Position numbers and translations under genes: made by a program. This document shows, piece by piece, positions 39,413 to 49,158 of a DNA stretch of 64,000 nucleotides. The stretch is from Nitratireductor sp. GISD-1A_MAKvit (GTDB taxonomy: Bacteria; Pseudomonadota; Alphaproteobacteria; Rhizobiales; Rhizobiaceae): contig NZ_CP161920.1 in NCBI RefSeq assembly GCF_040819555.1, positions 323,501-387,500 of the forward strand. Direction: 5' to 3'. Within the stretch, counting starts at the first letter, position 1; each line of letters opens with the position of its first letter. The notes beneath the pieces are model-generated. The model saw only the letters and a program-made list of their open reading frames with translations, was not told the DNA's origin and did not search any database.

Positions 39413-39747
39413 GCACTTTTGGAAGGAATTCAGAATGAGAAATGAGAATCCAGCGGTGTTCGTCTTGAATAGATGCTGAAATTCTCATTCGGCCACTTAT
39501 CCCCAAAAGCATAAGCGGCTGTTAATCTGCATTAAACCAATCTGGACTCCCTCACGCTCCCTACGTAAGACTCGATTCGCCAAATACAAAAAGCCGGGAT
39601 TCCGGCCCGGCTTTTTGAAGCCCGCAACGAATTGGATGCCGAGGGCGATAGGATATTTCCTACTGGAGTTTCAAATCATATCGCTGAATCTCAGTCAACT
39701 TCCTTCCTTTGGCCGGCATCCGCATTTTCCTCCCAAGGAGAAGAGCG
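39413..39747. other. Intergenic region between DUF1330 and a small accessory gene
   Basis: No gene is seen. The stretch contains the terminator at 39588-39616, and AT-rich sequence that may hold divergent promoters for DUF1330-hisA and the small rightward gene. Short inverted GAATGAGAA/TTCTCATTC sequences occur near 39432-39490. Confidence 0.5.
39588..39616. terminator. Strong bidirectional terminator
   Basis: AAAAAGCCGGG (39588-39598) and CCCGGCTTTTT (39606-39616) form an 11-bp perfect stem with a seven-base loop, and T-runs occur in both directions. Confidence 0.85.
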
Positions 39748-40032
39748 ATGGCTCATGCTAAGTTAACACATACCGACGCCGTAAAATCCTGGGTATTGAG
39801 GGCTTGCGGCTGGAAGCTAAGAGACATTCAAGCACGCTTCGACGTCGACCCGCGGCGCCTATACGAGGTATGGGAAGAGATAGAATGCCCAGGCAGTAGA
39901 GAAGCTGCGGTCAAGGTGTTCCGACGCCTGCTTCCGAATCAACCAATTAAGGATAGATTCGAGAAGCACCAGCCTCGCTTCATGCGCTTGCAGAAACAGG
40001 CAAGCTCGGAACCGATGCTACCGGGTTTCTAA
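39748..40032 (+). CDS. Small basic hypothetical protein, possible helix-turn-helix
   Basis: A 94-residue protein I do not recognise. Residues about 10-45 ([20 protein letters not shown]) resemble a helix-turn-helix that could bind DNA, and the rest is basic. A good ribosome binding site (AAGGAG) precedes ATG 39748. It reads against the his genes and its 3' end overlaps the hisH stop by four bases. Its lower GC and orientation suggest a recent insertion in the cluster. Confidence 0.65.
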   Translation: MAHAKLTHTDAVKSWVLRACGWKLRDIQARFDVDPRRLYEVWEEIECPGSREAAVKVFRRLLPNQPIKDRFEKHQPRFMRLQKQASSEPMLPGF

Positions 40033-40679
40033 GGCCTCCAGCGCAGGAAGTTTGCGATCAGGGCCAGGCCGAGCGCCTGGCTCTTTTCCGGGTGGAACTG
40101 CGTGCCCACCAGATTGTCCCGCGCGACCGTTGCGGTGATCGGCCCGCCATAGTCTGCGGTGGCGAGAATCTCGGCGTCGTTGCGCGCGGCGAAGTGATAG
40201 GAATGCACGAAATAGGCGTGCAAGCCGTCGGCTCCGGTGGGGATTCCCTCAAAGATCGGGTGCGAATGTTTCACGTGAATCGTGTTCCAGCCGATTTGCG
40301 GGATCTTCAGTTTCGGATGGGACGGGGTCATCTCGACCACGTCTCCGGCGATCCAGCCGAGTCCGTCCGTCACCGTCTTTTCCAGCCCGCGTTCGCTCAT
40401 GAGCTGCATGCCAACGCAAATGCCGAGAAAGGGGCGCGCCTGATGGATGGCGACATCCGTGATCGCCTCGACCATGCCCGGCACCGCATCGAGCCCCCGC
40501 CGGCAGTCCGCATAGGCACCGACACCCGGTAGAACGATGCGGTCGGCGGTGCGGACGGCATCGGCGTCCGCCGTCACGGAAAGCTCGGCTGAGATGCCGT
40601 TTTCACGCGCAGCACGCTCGAAGGCTTTCGCGGCCGAGCGCAGATTGCCCGAACCGTAGTCGATGATCGCAACCTTCAT
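40029..40679 (-). CDS. hisH: Imidazole glycerol phosphate synthase, glutaminase subunit
   Basis: Supplies ammonia from glutamine to HisF. The 216-residue class I amidotransferase starts [15 protein letters not shown]. The catalytic triad motifs are present: [11 protein letters not shown] with the nucleophilic Cys, and TQFHPEKSQ with His and Glu. The reading frame continues upstream without a stop into the DUF2628 gene, but that is a product of the frameshift there. The natural arrangement has the DUF2628 stop 2 bp before the hisH ATG. Confidence 0.95.
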   Translation of the reverse strand: MKVAIIDYGSGNLRSAAKAFERAARENGISAELSVTADADAVRTADRIVLPGVGAYADCRRGLDAVPGMVEAITDVAIHQARPFLGICVGMQLMSERGLEKTVTDGLGWIAGDVVEMTPSHPKLKIPQIGWNTIHVKHSHPIFEGIPTGADGLHAYFVHSYHFAARNDAEILATADYGGPITATVARDNLVGTQFHPEKSQALGLALIANFLRWRP

Positions 40680-40681
40680 GG

Positions 40682-41171
40682 TCAACGCGCTCCAGGATAG
40701 GTGAAGAGGGCCGAGAGCCGGTCCGCTGGAATGACCTGCGGGAATTTTTGTCGAGAGCGGATTTTCAGAGAGGGCAGGGGTTGGCGCATCTCCTGGGGGG
40801 CCGGGCTCATCTTGCAACGAACCGGTCATGTAGCGGGTCTCTGCCTCGTCACGGCTTGCCGCATCGACCACGCCCCATTCACGCCAGCCACGCCGGGAGA
40901 GCATGGCCACTCGCAGATTGCGGGCTTCGAGAGCGAAGAAGAGAGACAGGCAAAGCGACGCCACGGTGGCGGGAACGGACCAGCCTTCGATTGTACCCAG
41001 AGCGCCGGTGACAAGCGCTGCGGCGAGGGCAGCCAGCGCCTCCAGCCACATCCGATGCCAGAGAAACCACAGAAACGGCATGATGAAGGCCAGAAGAGCA
41101 AACCCGTCTCGAATGAGGATTGTCTGTTCCGGATCGCCCGCTGGCGGTTCCATCACCACATAGCTTGCCAT
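40682..41171 (-). CDS. DUF2628 membrane protein, apparent one-base frameshift
   Basis: A small inner-membrane protein of the DUF2628 family, a regular member of rhizobial his clusters with no assigned role. [20 protein letters not shown] is the family start, followed by hydrophobic helices at about 25-62 and 68-85. A run of six G at 40795-40800 before CC (GGGGGGCC) has one base too many and fuses the frame to hisH. Removing it gives an ending FTYPGAR and a stop at 40682, for 162 residues. Confidence 0.85.
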
Positions 41172-41175
41172 CGGC

Positions 41176-41784
41176 CTATCCCTTCAGGCTGCCCTTGGTG
41201 GAGGGCACCGCGTTGCCCTGGCGCGGATCGGCCTCGCAGGCCGTGCGTAACACACGCGCCACCGCCTTGAAGCAGGTCTCTGCAATGTGATGACTGTTGG
41301 CGCCGTAATGGTTGGTCACATGCAGGGTGATGCCGGCATTCTGCGCGAGAGCCTGGAAAAACTCACGCACGAGTTCGGTATCGAAGGTGCCGATCTTCTG
41401 GGAGGGAAAATTCACGTCCCAGACAAGAAACGGGCGTCCAGAGACATCGACGGCGGCGCGCGTCAAACATTCATCCATTGCAAGGTCCAGCGAAGCATAT
41501 CGGGTGATGCCGCGCCGCTCGCCGAGTGCATCGGAAATGGCCTTGCCCAGCGCGATGCCGCAATCCTCTACCGTGTGGTGATCGTCAATGTGCAGATCGC
41601 CCTCAGCCTTGACCGTCATGTCAATCAGGGAATGGCGGGAAAGCTGCTCCAGCATGTGATCGAAAAAGCCGACGCCGGTGGCCATCTCAAAGCGCCCCTC
41701 GCCATCGATATCCACCTTGACGGAAATGGAGGTTTCGTTGGTCTTGCGGCTGATTTCGCCGGTGCGCGACTTGCTGGAAGTCAT
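41176..41784 (-). CDS. hisB: Imidazoleglycerol-phosphate dehydratase
   Basis: Manganese-dependent dehydratase of histidine synthesis. The 202-residue protein has the duplicated metal-binding motifs [30 protein letters not shown] and [15 protein letters not shown]. Start 41784 fits the family; the frame is open upstream. It is first in the leftward his cluster, divergent from hslV, with the DUF2628 gene 4 bp downstream. Confidence 0.97.
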   Translation of the reverse strand: MTSSKSRTGEISRKTNETSISVKVDIDGEGRFEMATGVGFFDHMLEQLSRHSLIDMTVKAEGDLHIDDHHTVEDCGIALGKAISDALGERRGITRYASLDLAMDECLTRAAVDVSGRPFLVWDVNFPSQKIGTFDTELVREFFQALAQNAGITLHVTNHYGANSHHIAETCFKAVARVLRTACEADPRQGNAVPSTKGSLKG

Positions 41785-41950
41785 GGTGTTTCCCTTTGCC
41801 CTGCAGGAAGGCTGCCTTCTAGCAGCATGTTCGGGCAGCGCCAAGCTCCCTTGCCAATCTCGCCTCCACGTTTGCATTCCACGCTGTTCAACTTACATAT
41901 TCGCTCTGACGGCGCCGTGCCTTTCCGGGCGGTGCGAAAAGGAGTGTGCG

Positions 41951-42499
41951 ATGAGCGACGAAAAATCCATGCACGCCACGACAATCGTCACGGTGCGCAA
42001 AGGCGGCACGGTGGTGATTGCCGGGGACGGGCAGGTCAGCCTGGGCAACACCGTGATGAAAGGGAATGCCCGCAAGGTGCGCCGCATCGGCAAGGGCAAT
42101 GTGATTGCCGGCTTTGCCGGAGCGACGGCCGATGCCTTCACCCTTCTGGAGCGGCTTGAAGCCAAGCTGGAACAATATCCCGAGCAGCTGATGCGCGCCT
42201 GTGTCGAGCTGGCCAAGGACTGGCGCACCGACCGCTATCTGCGCCGGCTCGAAGCGATGATGCTGGTTGCCGACAGGAACATCACCCTGGCGCTGACAGG
42301 CAATGGCGATGTTCTGGAACCGGAGCAGGGCATCATGGCCATCGGTTCGGGCGGCAATTACGCGCTTGCAGCAGCGCGGGCGCTCGCAGACACGGACAAG
42401 GATGCTGAGGAAATCGCCCGCAAGGCAATGGAGATCGCAGCATCCATCTGTATCTACACCAATGACAATGTCGTGGTGGAAACGCTCGATGCCGGGTGA
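41951..42499 (+). CDS. hslV: ATP-dependent protease subunit HslV
   Basis: Proteasome-like peptidase of the HslUV heat-shock protease. The 182-residue protein has the catalytic Thr within [13 protein letters not shown], preceded by a short N-terminal segment that would be cut off, and [24 protein letters not shown] stands before ATG 41951. A sigma-70-like promoter candidate (TTGCAT 41872-41877, CATATT 41896-41901) lies upstream. Its end overlaps the GNAT gene by 11 bases. Confidence 0.97.
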   Translation: MSDEKSMHATTIVTVRKGGTVVIAGDGQVSLGNTVMKGNARKVRRIGKGNVIAGFAGATADAFTLLERLEAKLEQYPEQLMRACVELAKDWRTDRYLRRLEAMMLVADRNITLALTGNGDVLEPEQGIMAIGSGGNYALAAARALADTDKDAEEIARKAMEIAASICIYTNDNVVVETLDAG

Positions 42500-43028
42500 T
42501 CCGGGCCAGATCGAATTCGCCCCGGTCACGGCCGGGCACTATCCGCTCCTGCTTGACTGGCTCTACCGGCCGCATGTGCAGCAATGGTGGGGCGAGCCGG
42601 AAAAGGAAATGGGTTACATTCGCGACATGGTGGAAGGGCGGGATACGACAAGGCCCTTCATCATCCTCTACGAGGGGCGTCCCGTCGGCTATATCCAGTA
42701 CTGGTTTATTGCGGACAACCGTGGCGACGACATTCTCAGTAAAAACCCCTGGGTTGCCGAGCTTCCTGATGATGCCGTCGGAGTGGACCTGACAATCGGA
42801 GAAGAGACGCTTCTCTCAAAGGGTATTGGCAGTCGGGCCGCGAAGCAGATGGTCCACCGGCTTCTGGGCGAGGGATATACCAACATCGTCATCGACCCGG
42901 ATCCGGAAAACCACCGCGCCGTGCGCGCCTACCAGAAGGCGGGCTTCCGCCCGATCCCCCATCTTGAGGGTCGCACCGAGGGCGTGCTCATCATGCAATA
43001 CGACAAGAACAACGAGACGAACACATGA
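42489..43028 (+). CDS. GNAT acetyltransferase between hslV and hslU
   Basis: A 179-residue GNAT-fold protein similar to AAC(6')-type aminoglycoside acetyltransferases: [18 protein letters not shown] at the N-terminus, [19 protein letters not shown] with the acetyl-CoA loop, and [18 protein letters not shown]. It starts inside hslV and overlaps hslU by four bases, so it is translated with both. The substrate is not known; resistance should not be assumed. Confidence 0.9.
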   Translation: MPGDPGQIEFAPVTAGHYPLLLDWLYRPHVQQWWGEPEKEMGYIRDMVEGRDTTRPFIILYEGRPVGYIQYWFIADNRGDDILSKNPWVAELPDDAVGVDLTIGEETLLSKGIGSRAAKQMVHRLLGEGYTNIVIDPDPENHRAVRAYQKAGFRPIPHLEGRTEGVLIMQYDKNNETNT

Positions 43029-44335
43029 CCACATTTTCCCCGCGCGAGATCGTCTCCGAACTCGATCGCTACATCATCGGCCAGAAGGACGCCAAGCGCG
43101 CTGTCGCAATTGCGCTGCGCAATCGCTGGCGCCGTCAGCAGCTTGAACCGAAGCTGCGCGAGGAGGTGATGCCGAAGAACATTCTCATGATCGGGCCGAC
43201 CGGTGTCGGCAAGACCGAGATTTCCAGACGCCTGGCCAAACTCGCCGGCGCGCCCTTCGTGAAGGTTGAGGCAACGAAATTCACCGAGGTCGGCTATGTG
43301 GGACGCGATGTTGAGCAGATCATCCGCGATCTGGTCGAGGTCGCTATCGGCCTGACACGCGAGAAGATGCGCGAAAACGTCAAGGCGCGGGCGCATATGA
43401 ACGCCGAGGAACGGGTTCTTGAAGCGCTGGTGGGAAAGACGGCCAGCCCCGCCACCAAGGACAGTTTCCGCAAGAAACTGCGCAGTGGCGAGCTGGATAA
43501 CAAGGAAATCGAGGTTGAGGTTTCCGATTCCGGCGGCGGCATGCCCGGTTTCGAGCTGCCCGGAATGCCCGGTGCCAATATCGGCGTTCTGAACATCAAC
43601 GACATGCTTCAGAAAGCCATGGGCGGCCAGCAGACCAAAAAGCGCAAGACAACGGTGAAGGAATCCTACGAACTCCTGATCGCCGACGAGTCCGACAAGC
43701 TTCTCGATCAGGACGAGGTGACCCAGCGGGCTTTGGAATCGGCGCAGAACGATGGCATCGTCTTTCTCGACGAGATCGACAAGATCGCCACCCGCGAGGG
43801 CGGCGTGGGGGCCGGCGTTTCACGCGAAGGCGTGCAGCGCGACCTGCTTCCGCTGGTGGAAGGCACCACCGTTGCAACGAAATACGGACCGGTAAAGACC
43901 GATCATATTCTCTTCATCGCTTCGGGTGCCTTCCATGTTTCCAAGCCGTCGGATCTTTTGCCCGAGCTTCAGGGCCGTCTGCCGATCCGCGTTGAACTGC
44001 GAGCGCTCGAGAAAGAGGATTTCCGCCGCATTCTGACGGAGACCGAGGCAAGCCTCATCAAGCAGTATGTCGCGCTGATGGAAACGGAAGGTGTGGCGCT
44101 GGAGTTCACCGACGACGCCATCGACCGGCTGGCGGCCATCGCCGTCGATCTCAACGCGAGCGTCGAGAACATCGGAGCGCGCCGGTTGCAGACCGTCATG
44201 GAGCGGGTTCTCGATGACATCTCCTTCGGAGCGCCCGATCGTTCCGGCACGTCAGTCGAGATCAACGCCGACTATGTCGACGAGAATGTCGGAGATCTGG
44301 CAAAGAATACCGATCTCTCACGCTTCATCCTGTAA
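43025..44335 (+). CDS. hslU: ATP-dependent protease ATPase subunit HslU
   Basis: AAA+ unfoldase that feeds substrates to HslV. The 436-residue protein has Walker [18 protein letters not shown] (about 56-72), the GYVGRDVE pore loop, Walker [13 protein letters not shown] and the C-terminal DLSRFIL that docks into HslV. Followed by a strong terminator. Confidence 0.98.
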   Translation: MTTFSPREIVSELDRYIIGQKDAKRAVAIALRNRWRRQQLEPKLREEVMPKNILMIGPTGVGKTEISRRLAKLAGAPFVKVEATKFTEVGYVGRDVEQIIRDLVEVAIGLTREKMRENVKARAHMNAEERVLEALVGKTASPATKDSFRKKLRSGELDNKEIEVEVSDSGGGMPGFELPGMPGANIGVLNINDMLQKAMGGQQTKKRKTTVKESYELLIADESDKLLDQDEVTQRALESAQNDGIVFLDEIDKIATREGGVGAGVSREGVQRDLLPLVEGTTVATKYGPVKTDHILFIASGAFHVSKPSDLLPELQGRLPIRVELRALEKEDFRRILTETEASLIKQYVALMETEGVALEFTDDAIDRLAAIAVDLNASVENIGARRLQTVMERVLDDISFGAPDRSGTSVEINADYVDENVGDLAKNTDLSRFIL

Positions 44336-44352
44336 CCTGCGGACCGAAATGG

Positions 44353-44388
44353 CCCCGTCGGCGCCCTGCCGACGGGGGCAATCTTTTG
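44353..44388 (+). terminator. Rho-independent terminator after hslU
   Basis: CCCCGTCGGC (44353-44362) pairs with GCCGACGGGG (44368-44377) around a five-base loop, then GGCAATCTTTT. Confidence 0.85.
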
Positions 44389-44533
44389 GTGTCTTTAGGT
44401 GTGACATCTCTGCCGCGGTTGCATCGCGTTATGGTCATGGCTGCAAATCACGCTCGACTTGCTACCGGCCTTTGCCTAACTTGCGCGCCATTCAAAGCGA
44501 AAATGAAATGGCTTGGAGGCGCAGGCAGCGCGA

Positions 44534-45511
44534 ATGGCACCACGGGTTCGATGGGCAATCGGCATTTGCCTTGGCATTGCCGCGATGGGCTTTTTTCCGG
44601 CCGCGGCAGCCACATTGGTGCCGGAGGGAAACCGCAATGCCACCCAGCCCCCGGTGCCCGGCGTTTCCGCGAAAAGAACCAAATCCGCCCGCACCACTTA
44701 CGAAGCCAAATACCAGAAAGTATACCGGTTGTTGAAAAACGACACGGCGCTGGTTTCCAAGATCCGCTCCATATCGGCACGTTACAAGCTCGACCCCGTT
44801 CACATGGTTGGAGCGATCGTTGGTGAACACACCTATAATGTGGATGCCTATGATCGCCTTCAGACCTATTACGTGAAGGCCGTATCCTATCTGAAAAGCG
44901 ACTTTTCCTTCTCCCATGGCGGTGAAACCGTGGGGCAGTTTGTCGAACGGCCCCAATTCGCCAAATGCCAGAAGGAAAAAGGCAGCTACGACGCCTGGTC
45001 CTGCCGGGAAGCGATCTGGGACAAGACGTTTCGGGGAAAAACCGTAGACGGAAAGAAGTGGCCGAACGACCGTTTCGGAGCCGTCTTCTTTCAACCCTTT
45101 TATGCCGGTCAGACCTTCGGCATCGGGCAGCTCAATCCGCTAACGGCGCTGAAGATGACCGATCTTGTGCACCAGACATCGGGTTTGCCCCGGATCAGCC
45201 ATCAAAACCCGCAGCAGGTCTATCAGACCATCATGGATCCCGATAAGTCGCTTGCCTATATTGCTGCGACCCTGAAGAAATCCATCTCCGCCTACCGTCA
45301 GATTGCGGATTTCGACATTTCGAAAAATCCCGGTATCACCGCCACACTCTACAATCTGGGAAATCCGGAAGCACGCGCAGCGCGGCTTGCCGCAGAAAAC
45401 CGCCTCCGCCGTGCCAAGGGCAAAGCGGTTCGGCTACCGGAAGAAAATTACTACGGGTGGCTGGTGAACGAAAAACTCGATGAACTCGAAGCCCTCTTCC
45501 AGGATTCGTGA
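44534..45511 (+). CDS. DUF1402 family exported protein
   Basis: A 325-residue protein with an N-terminal signal peptide (WAIGICLGIAAMGFFPAAAA), so it should be periplasmic. The body matches DUF1402, a family restricted largely to alphaproteobacteria. Segments such as DPVHMVGAIVGEHTYNVDAY and AGQTFGIGQLNPLTAL recall lysozyme-like transglycosylase folds, with a candidate catalytic Glu in VGEHTYN. The role is not proven. Start 44534 gives the cleanest signal peptide. Confidence 0.85.
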   Translation: MAPRVRWAIGICLGIAAMGFFPAAAATLVPEGNRNATQPPVPGVSAKRTKSARTTYEAKYQKVYRLLKNDTALVSKIRSISARYKLDPVHMVGAIVGEHTYNVDAYDRLQTYYVKAVSYLKSDFSFSHGGETVGQFVERPQFAKCQKEKGSYDAWSCREAIWDKTFRGKTVDGKKWPNDRFGAVFFQPFYAGQTFGIGQLNPLTALKMTDLVHQTSGLPRISHQNPQQVYQTIMDPDKSLAYIAATLKKSISAYRQIADFDISKNPGITATLYNLGNPEARAARLAAENRLRRAKGKAVRLPEENYYGWLVNEKLDELEALFQDS

Positions 45512-45539
45512 CAACCGGGCGTCGTTCTCGGTCTTCCAG

Positions 45540-45920
45540 TCATTGCTCTTGCGTTGAACGGTCGCCCACCAACGATTTCAGCTGAACCAGGAGCGCGTCG
45601 ATGTCCTCATCGCGCATTGCACCGATATGCGCTGCCAGAAGATTGGCGAGTTCGGTTGCCTGCGGAGCTAGCCGTGCCGTGTCGACAACCACCCGCGGAT
45701 GAGAGAGTTCGGCAATGCGCTGCATCTCATCGGCCTCATCCCAGATCACATTGAAAAAGCCGATGATCTTCTGGATCATCGCCCAGTTGGGCGGGCTGGC
45801 CTTGCCATGCTCCAGCGAGGAGAGATAGGCCGCGCTCACCCCTATGGAAGCTGCCATTTCCTTCTGGCTGATACCCCGCGCGCGGCGGAGCTGCCGTATC
45901 TTTTCGCCAAGCGGGGTCAC
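45540..45920 (-). CDS. XRE-family helix-turn-helix regulator
   Basis: A 126-residue regulator with an N-terminal Cro/C1 helix-turn-helix (IRQLRRARGISQKEMAASIG, then SAAYLSSLEHGKASPP) and a helical C-terminal part. Its ATG overlaps the stop of the Smr gene by four bases, so the two are co-transcribed. The target genes are unknown. Confidence 0.92.
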   Translation of the reverse strand: MTPLGEKIRQLRRARGISQKEMAASIGVSAAYLSSLEHGKASPPNWAMIQKIIGFFNVIWDEADEMQRIAELSHPRVVVDTARLAPQATELANLLAAHIGAMRDEDIDALLVQLKSLVGDRSTQEQ

Positions 45921-46483
45921 ATGCCACTCCTGTGGCTGCGTTTCAGCCTGATGTAAAACGCGCCGCCGCCGCCATGGCGGCGGCTTGCTTCATCGATCCC
46001 GCTTACAATTCCGGCAAATGGAGGAGTGGCGAGCCAGCGCGGCAAGGCACGACGCAGGACACCGTCGCTGCCGAAGGAGGCTCCCTTGCCGGTGATGACA
46101 AGAACATGGCGCATCCCATCGGCATGAGCGCGGTTCAGAAATGAAAGGAGCAGGCTGTGGGCCTCCGACTGCGTCAGTCCGTGCAGATCCACCCGTCCCT
46201 CAAGCATCAACCGACCACGTGCAAGCTTGTTATGGGTCGGCCTGTCGATGGCGCGGGTGGGATGCGCACGGGCAGGCGCGGGACGCGGGCTGGCTGCGGC
46301 CGGTGTGGGATCGCGGAGCTTCGTGTCCTTCGCCACCAGGCGCGTCAGCTCTGCCATCGTGTCGTCATCGGGTTCGGCCGGTTCCTCCAGCACCTTCCCC
46401 TGCAACGGTTCCGTCGTGCGCGCAACGCGGTTCCACAGGATGCGATCTTCCATACTGAGTTTGTTTGAAGTGCGGTCAGGCAA
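45917..46483 (-). CDS. Smr/MutS2-type nuclease domain protein
   Basis: A 188-residue protein with a disordered proline/alanine-rich N-terminal half and a C-terminal Smr domain (VDLHGLTQSEAHSLLLSFLN, then VLVITGKGASFGSDG). Smr domains are DNA or RNA nucleases; the substrate is unknown. It starts 3 bp after the mltA stop. Confidence 0.92.
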   Translation of the reverse strand: MPDRTSNKLSMEDRILWNRVARTTEPLQGKVLEEPAEPDDDTMAELTRLVAKDTKLRDPTPAAASPRPAPARAHPTRAIDRPTHNKLARGRLMLEGRVDLHGLTQSEAHSLLLSFLNRAHADGMRHVLVITGKGASFGSDGVLRRALPRWLATPPFAGIVSGIDEASRRHGGGGAFYIRLKRSHRSGM

Positions 46484-46486
46484 TGT

Positions 46487-47621
46487 TCAGCCTCCCACGA
46501 GCACTCTGGGAACAAGCGCATGAAAGTCCGCCCTGTGGCGGATTGCACCGGCGATTTCACCAGCGGCGCAACCACAGCCGATAAACAGATCCGCACGTGC
46601 CTGCCCCATGATTGCCGAACCCGTGTCCTGCGCGATCATCAGGCGGCGGAACGGGTGACCATCGACCGACTGGAGTTCGGGCGCAGAAATGAAGAAGGGG
46701 GTGCCAAACGTATGCAGGAGCCGGTCAACAGCAATGGAGCGGCCAGGAGCAAGCTGCACCTTGGCCGCAGCGATTGGGCCGAGATCGGGGTCTCCCGGTT
46801 CGGTTTCCCGGAAAAAGATAAAGGAGCGATTCTTCCAGAGGATCTCGTCAATGCGCTCCGGATTTTCTGAAAACCAGGCGCGAATGCTCTGCATCGTGAC
46901 GGCTTCAGATGAAATCTCGCCACGTTCTATCAGGACCTTTCCCGCGCCGGTGAAATGGTGACCCGACTTCGCGGCATAGGTAATTCGCATGGCGGAGCCG
47001 TCCGCAAGGCGCAGCCGCGCCGCGCCCTGAACATGTATGAAATAGGCATCGACCCTGTTGTCGAGCCAGACAAGTTCCAGGTCCCGGTCCCTCAGAGCTC
47101 CACGGTCGATCGCTTCGCGGTCGTGATACTCAACCAGGGCCCGCCTCGGTCTCGCGAGCAAAGGCGAAATACGGATCGAGCCCTGCCGGCCGGTTTTCGT
47201 CATTCACATCCACCAGATCGTCGGGACGACTGTAGAGCGGCACGCAAAAACGTTCGGTTTTTTCGCGCGAGGCTTCCACCTCCGGCTCATAATAACCGGT
47301 GACAAAGCCCGGACCCCCGCCTTCGGCCCGGATGCGAAAAGGAATGAAATGTTCTTCGAAGAAAGCGCGGGCCGTCGGTTCATCGACGTCTGACATCGCC
47401 AGCGCCGCCTCATGGGCCTGTGCGAAGGCAGAAAATCCGATCCCCAGAGCACCGGTGCGATAGGGTTTCAGCGCAGCACGTCGTGCCGAGCGCGAAAAGG
47501 CATGAAAGGCATCAAGAAGTGTATCGTTATGCCAGCCGGAAACCTCGCGAAACGAAACCCGCTCGAAGACAGGCGATAGCGCCGCTGGCTGCGCGGCAAC
47601 GTGCGACGCACCGCCAGGCAA
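46487..47621 (-). CDS. mltA: Membrane-bound lytic transglycosylase A, apparent one-base frameshift
   Basis: Cleaves peptidoglycan glycan strands. The N-terminal part shows GPGFVTGYYEPEVEASREK, the MltA-specific entry, and the C-terminal part shows RLMIAQDTGSAIMGQARADLFIGCG with the 3D-domain aspartates. The frame breaks after FARETEAG because GGGCCC at 47137-47142 has one base too many; the other frame continues LVEYHDREAIDRG. Repaired length is 377 residues. The start is probably TTG 47621, close behind the Tim44-like gene. No lipobox or signal peptide is visible. Confidence 0.9.
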
Positions 47622-47624
47622 GGT

Positions 47625-48332
47625 TCAGTCCTCGGCTTCGGTGGCGACGAGCTTCCAGTTGGGATCGCGGGAGCGCGTGTCGCGCGCGAATGTCCAGACA
47701 TCCTTTACTTCCGCCACGGTTTCCGGATCGCCGTCGATCACTTCACCCGCTCTGTCGCGCGTGGCGGAAATGAGCTCGCTGACGATGCGCAGCGTGACAT
47801 GGGCTTCCGAGCCCTTCATCTCTGCGGAGATGATGGACATGTCGTCTATGCCGACAAAAGAGGATTCGATTTTCTCGTTACGTTTCTCGCGCTCGTCTAT
47901 GGCGGCGACGAAACCCTCGTAGACTTCGCGTGAGAGCAGATTCTTCAATGTCCGGCGGTCACCATCCGCATAGGCCATGACGATCATCTCGTAGGCCATC
48001 TTGGCGCCTTCAACGAAGCTCTTTGGACCAAACGAGGGATCAGCATCCCTGATGGCGCGCAATCCCGTGTTCAGCTCGGAGCCGGGCTGGGCCACCCGAT
48101 CGATCTCGACATAGGTCTGATCGGGTTCGGCTGCCCCCTTGCGCCGCGGCAGAGAAACCACGTTCTCGCCATTCGCAGCCTGATCATTCTTCGCCGAAGT
48201 GCGCCCCGCGGTATAGGGATCGAACGGCGGACGTTCATTGCCCGTGCGCCGGCCAAGAACGTTGCGCAACTGGAAAAAGATCACCACGGCGGCAATCAGA
48301 AAGAAAATCGTGCCGAAATCGAAAAATTCCAT
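47625..48332 (-). CDS. Tim44/TimA-like domain membrane protein
   Basis: A 235-residue protein with an N-terminal membrane helix (FFDFGTIFFLIAAVVIFFQL), a polar linker and a C-terminal Tim44-like domain (KSFVEGAKMAYEMIVMAYAD and LKNLLSREVYEGF). Alphaproteobacterial homologues are relatives of the mitochondrial import protein Tim44. It precedes mltA by 3 bp and is divergent from fxsA. Confidence 0.93.
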   Translation of the reverse strand: MEFFDFGTIFFLIAAVVIFFQLRNVLGRRTGNERPPFDPYTAGRTSAKNDQAANGENVVSLPRRKGAAEPDQTYVEIDRVAQPGSELNTGLRAIRDADPSFGPKSFVEGAKMAYEMIVMAYADGDRRTLKNLLSREVYEGFVAAIDEREKRNEKIESSFVGIDDMSIISAEMKGSEAHVTLRIVSELISATRDRAGEVIDGDPETVAEVKDVWTFARDTRSRDPNWKLVATEAED

Positions 48333-48539
48333 AACGTCCAGCCAAGCGAGCCACTGTATTCCGCGGCACCTGCCGGCTCAGGGCAGGCGCAGAGGCGACG
48401 GCACCCCGTCCTTACCGGAAATCATATAGAACGCGGAGTGCAATCATTCAAATTTTCACTCAGAATACCTATGTTTTTCACACTGGCCAGCATGGAACGG
48501 TCAGATTCCGCTTAAACATGCAACAAGGCTAACTCATTC

Positions 48540-49040
48540 GTGCGATTTTCGATTGTTCCTTTCCTCCTGCTTTCCATTCCCCTTGCCGAGATCGCGACCT
48601 TCGTGATCGTCGGAAGTCAGATCGGGGTTTTTCCTACACTTGGCATGGTTCTCGTCACCGCAATTGCCGGGTCGATCCTTTTGCGGATTCAGGGCTTTGG
48701 TGTGGTGCGCCGAATTCAGGAAACCATGAATGAGGGCGGTGTTCCCGGGCGCGATCTCGTGCATGGCATGATGATCATGGTGGCTGGTGTGCTTCTTCTC
48801 ACGCCCGGCTTCATCACCGACACGCTGGGATTCCTGCTCTTTGTCCCTGCAATCCGCGATGCCGGGTGGCGGTTTCTGAAAAACCGGATCGTTATTCTGG
48901 GCGGGCCAGCCGGTGCGGGAGCGCACCATCCAGGGTCAAATCGTGCGGGAGACGAACCACGGACAATTGACCTCTCTGCCGAGGATTACAGCGATTCCAC
49001 CAACGGGAATTCCCCCTGGAAACGGCCGGATCGCGACTGA
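48540..49040 (+). CDS. fxsA: FxsA family cytoplasmic-membrane protein
   Basis: A 166-residue protein named for suppressing F exclusion of phage T7 in E. coli. Hydrophobic segments occur at about residues 5-22, 28-48 and 75-98, and LLLTPGFITDTLGFLLFVP is the conserved FxsA motif. The C-terminal tail is polar. The start is a GTG at 48540. It is followed by secB 118 bp downstream. Confidence 0.93.
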   Translation: MRFSIVPFLLLSIPLAEIATFVIVGSQIGVFPTLGMVLVTAIAGSILLRIQGFGVVRRIQETMNEGGVPGRDLVHGMMIMVAGVLLLTPGFITDTLGFLLFVPAIRDAGWRFLKNRIVILGGPAGAGAHHPGSNRAGDEPRTIDLSAEDYSDSTNGNSPWKRPDRD

Positions 49041-49158
49041 AACGGGCTGGAACGACAGCCCGCCGCGCCTTGTCATGCGCCAAAGCCCATGCTAGCGAGC
49101 AGACAATTCTTAAAGGGGAGCCGCGCGGCTGCCAAACCACGCTTGAGGAACATTACGC

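Noticed and set aside
40267..40282. TGTTTCACGTGAATCG inside hisH, similar to parS
   Set aside because: The right half has several mismatches and it lies 20 kb from the parS cluster on the other side of the origin; more likely chance.
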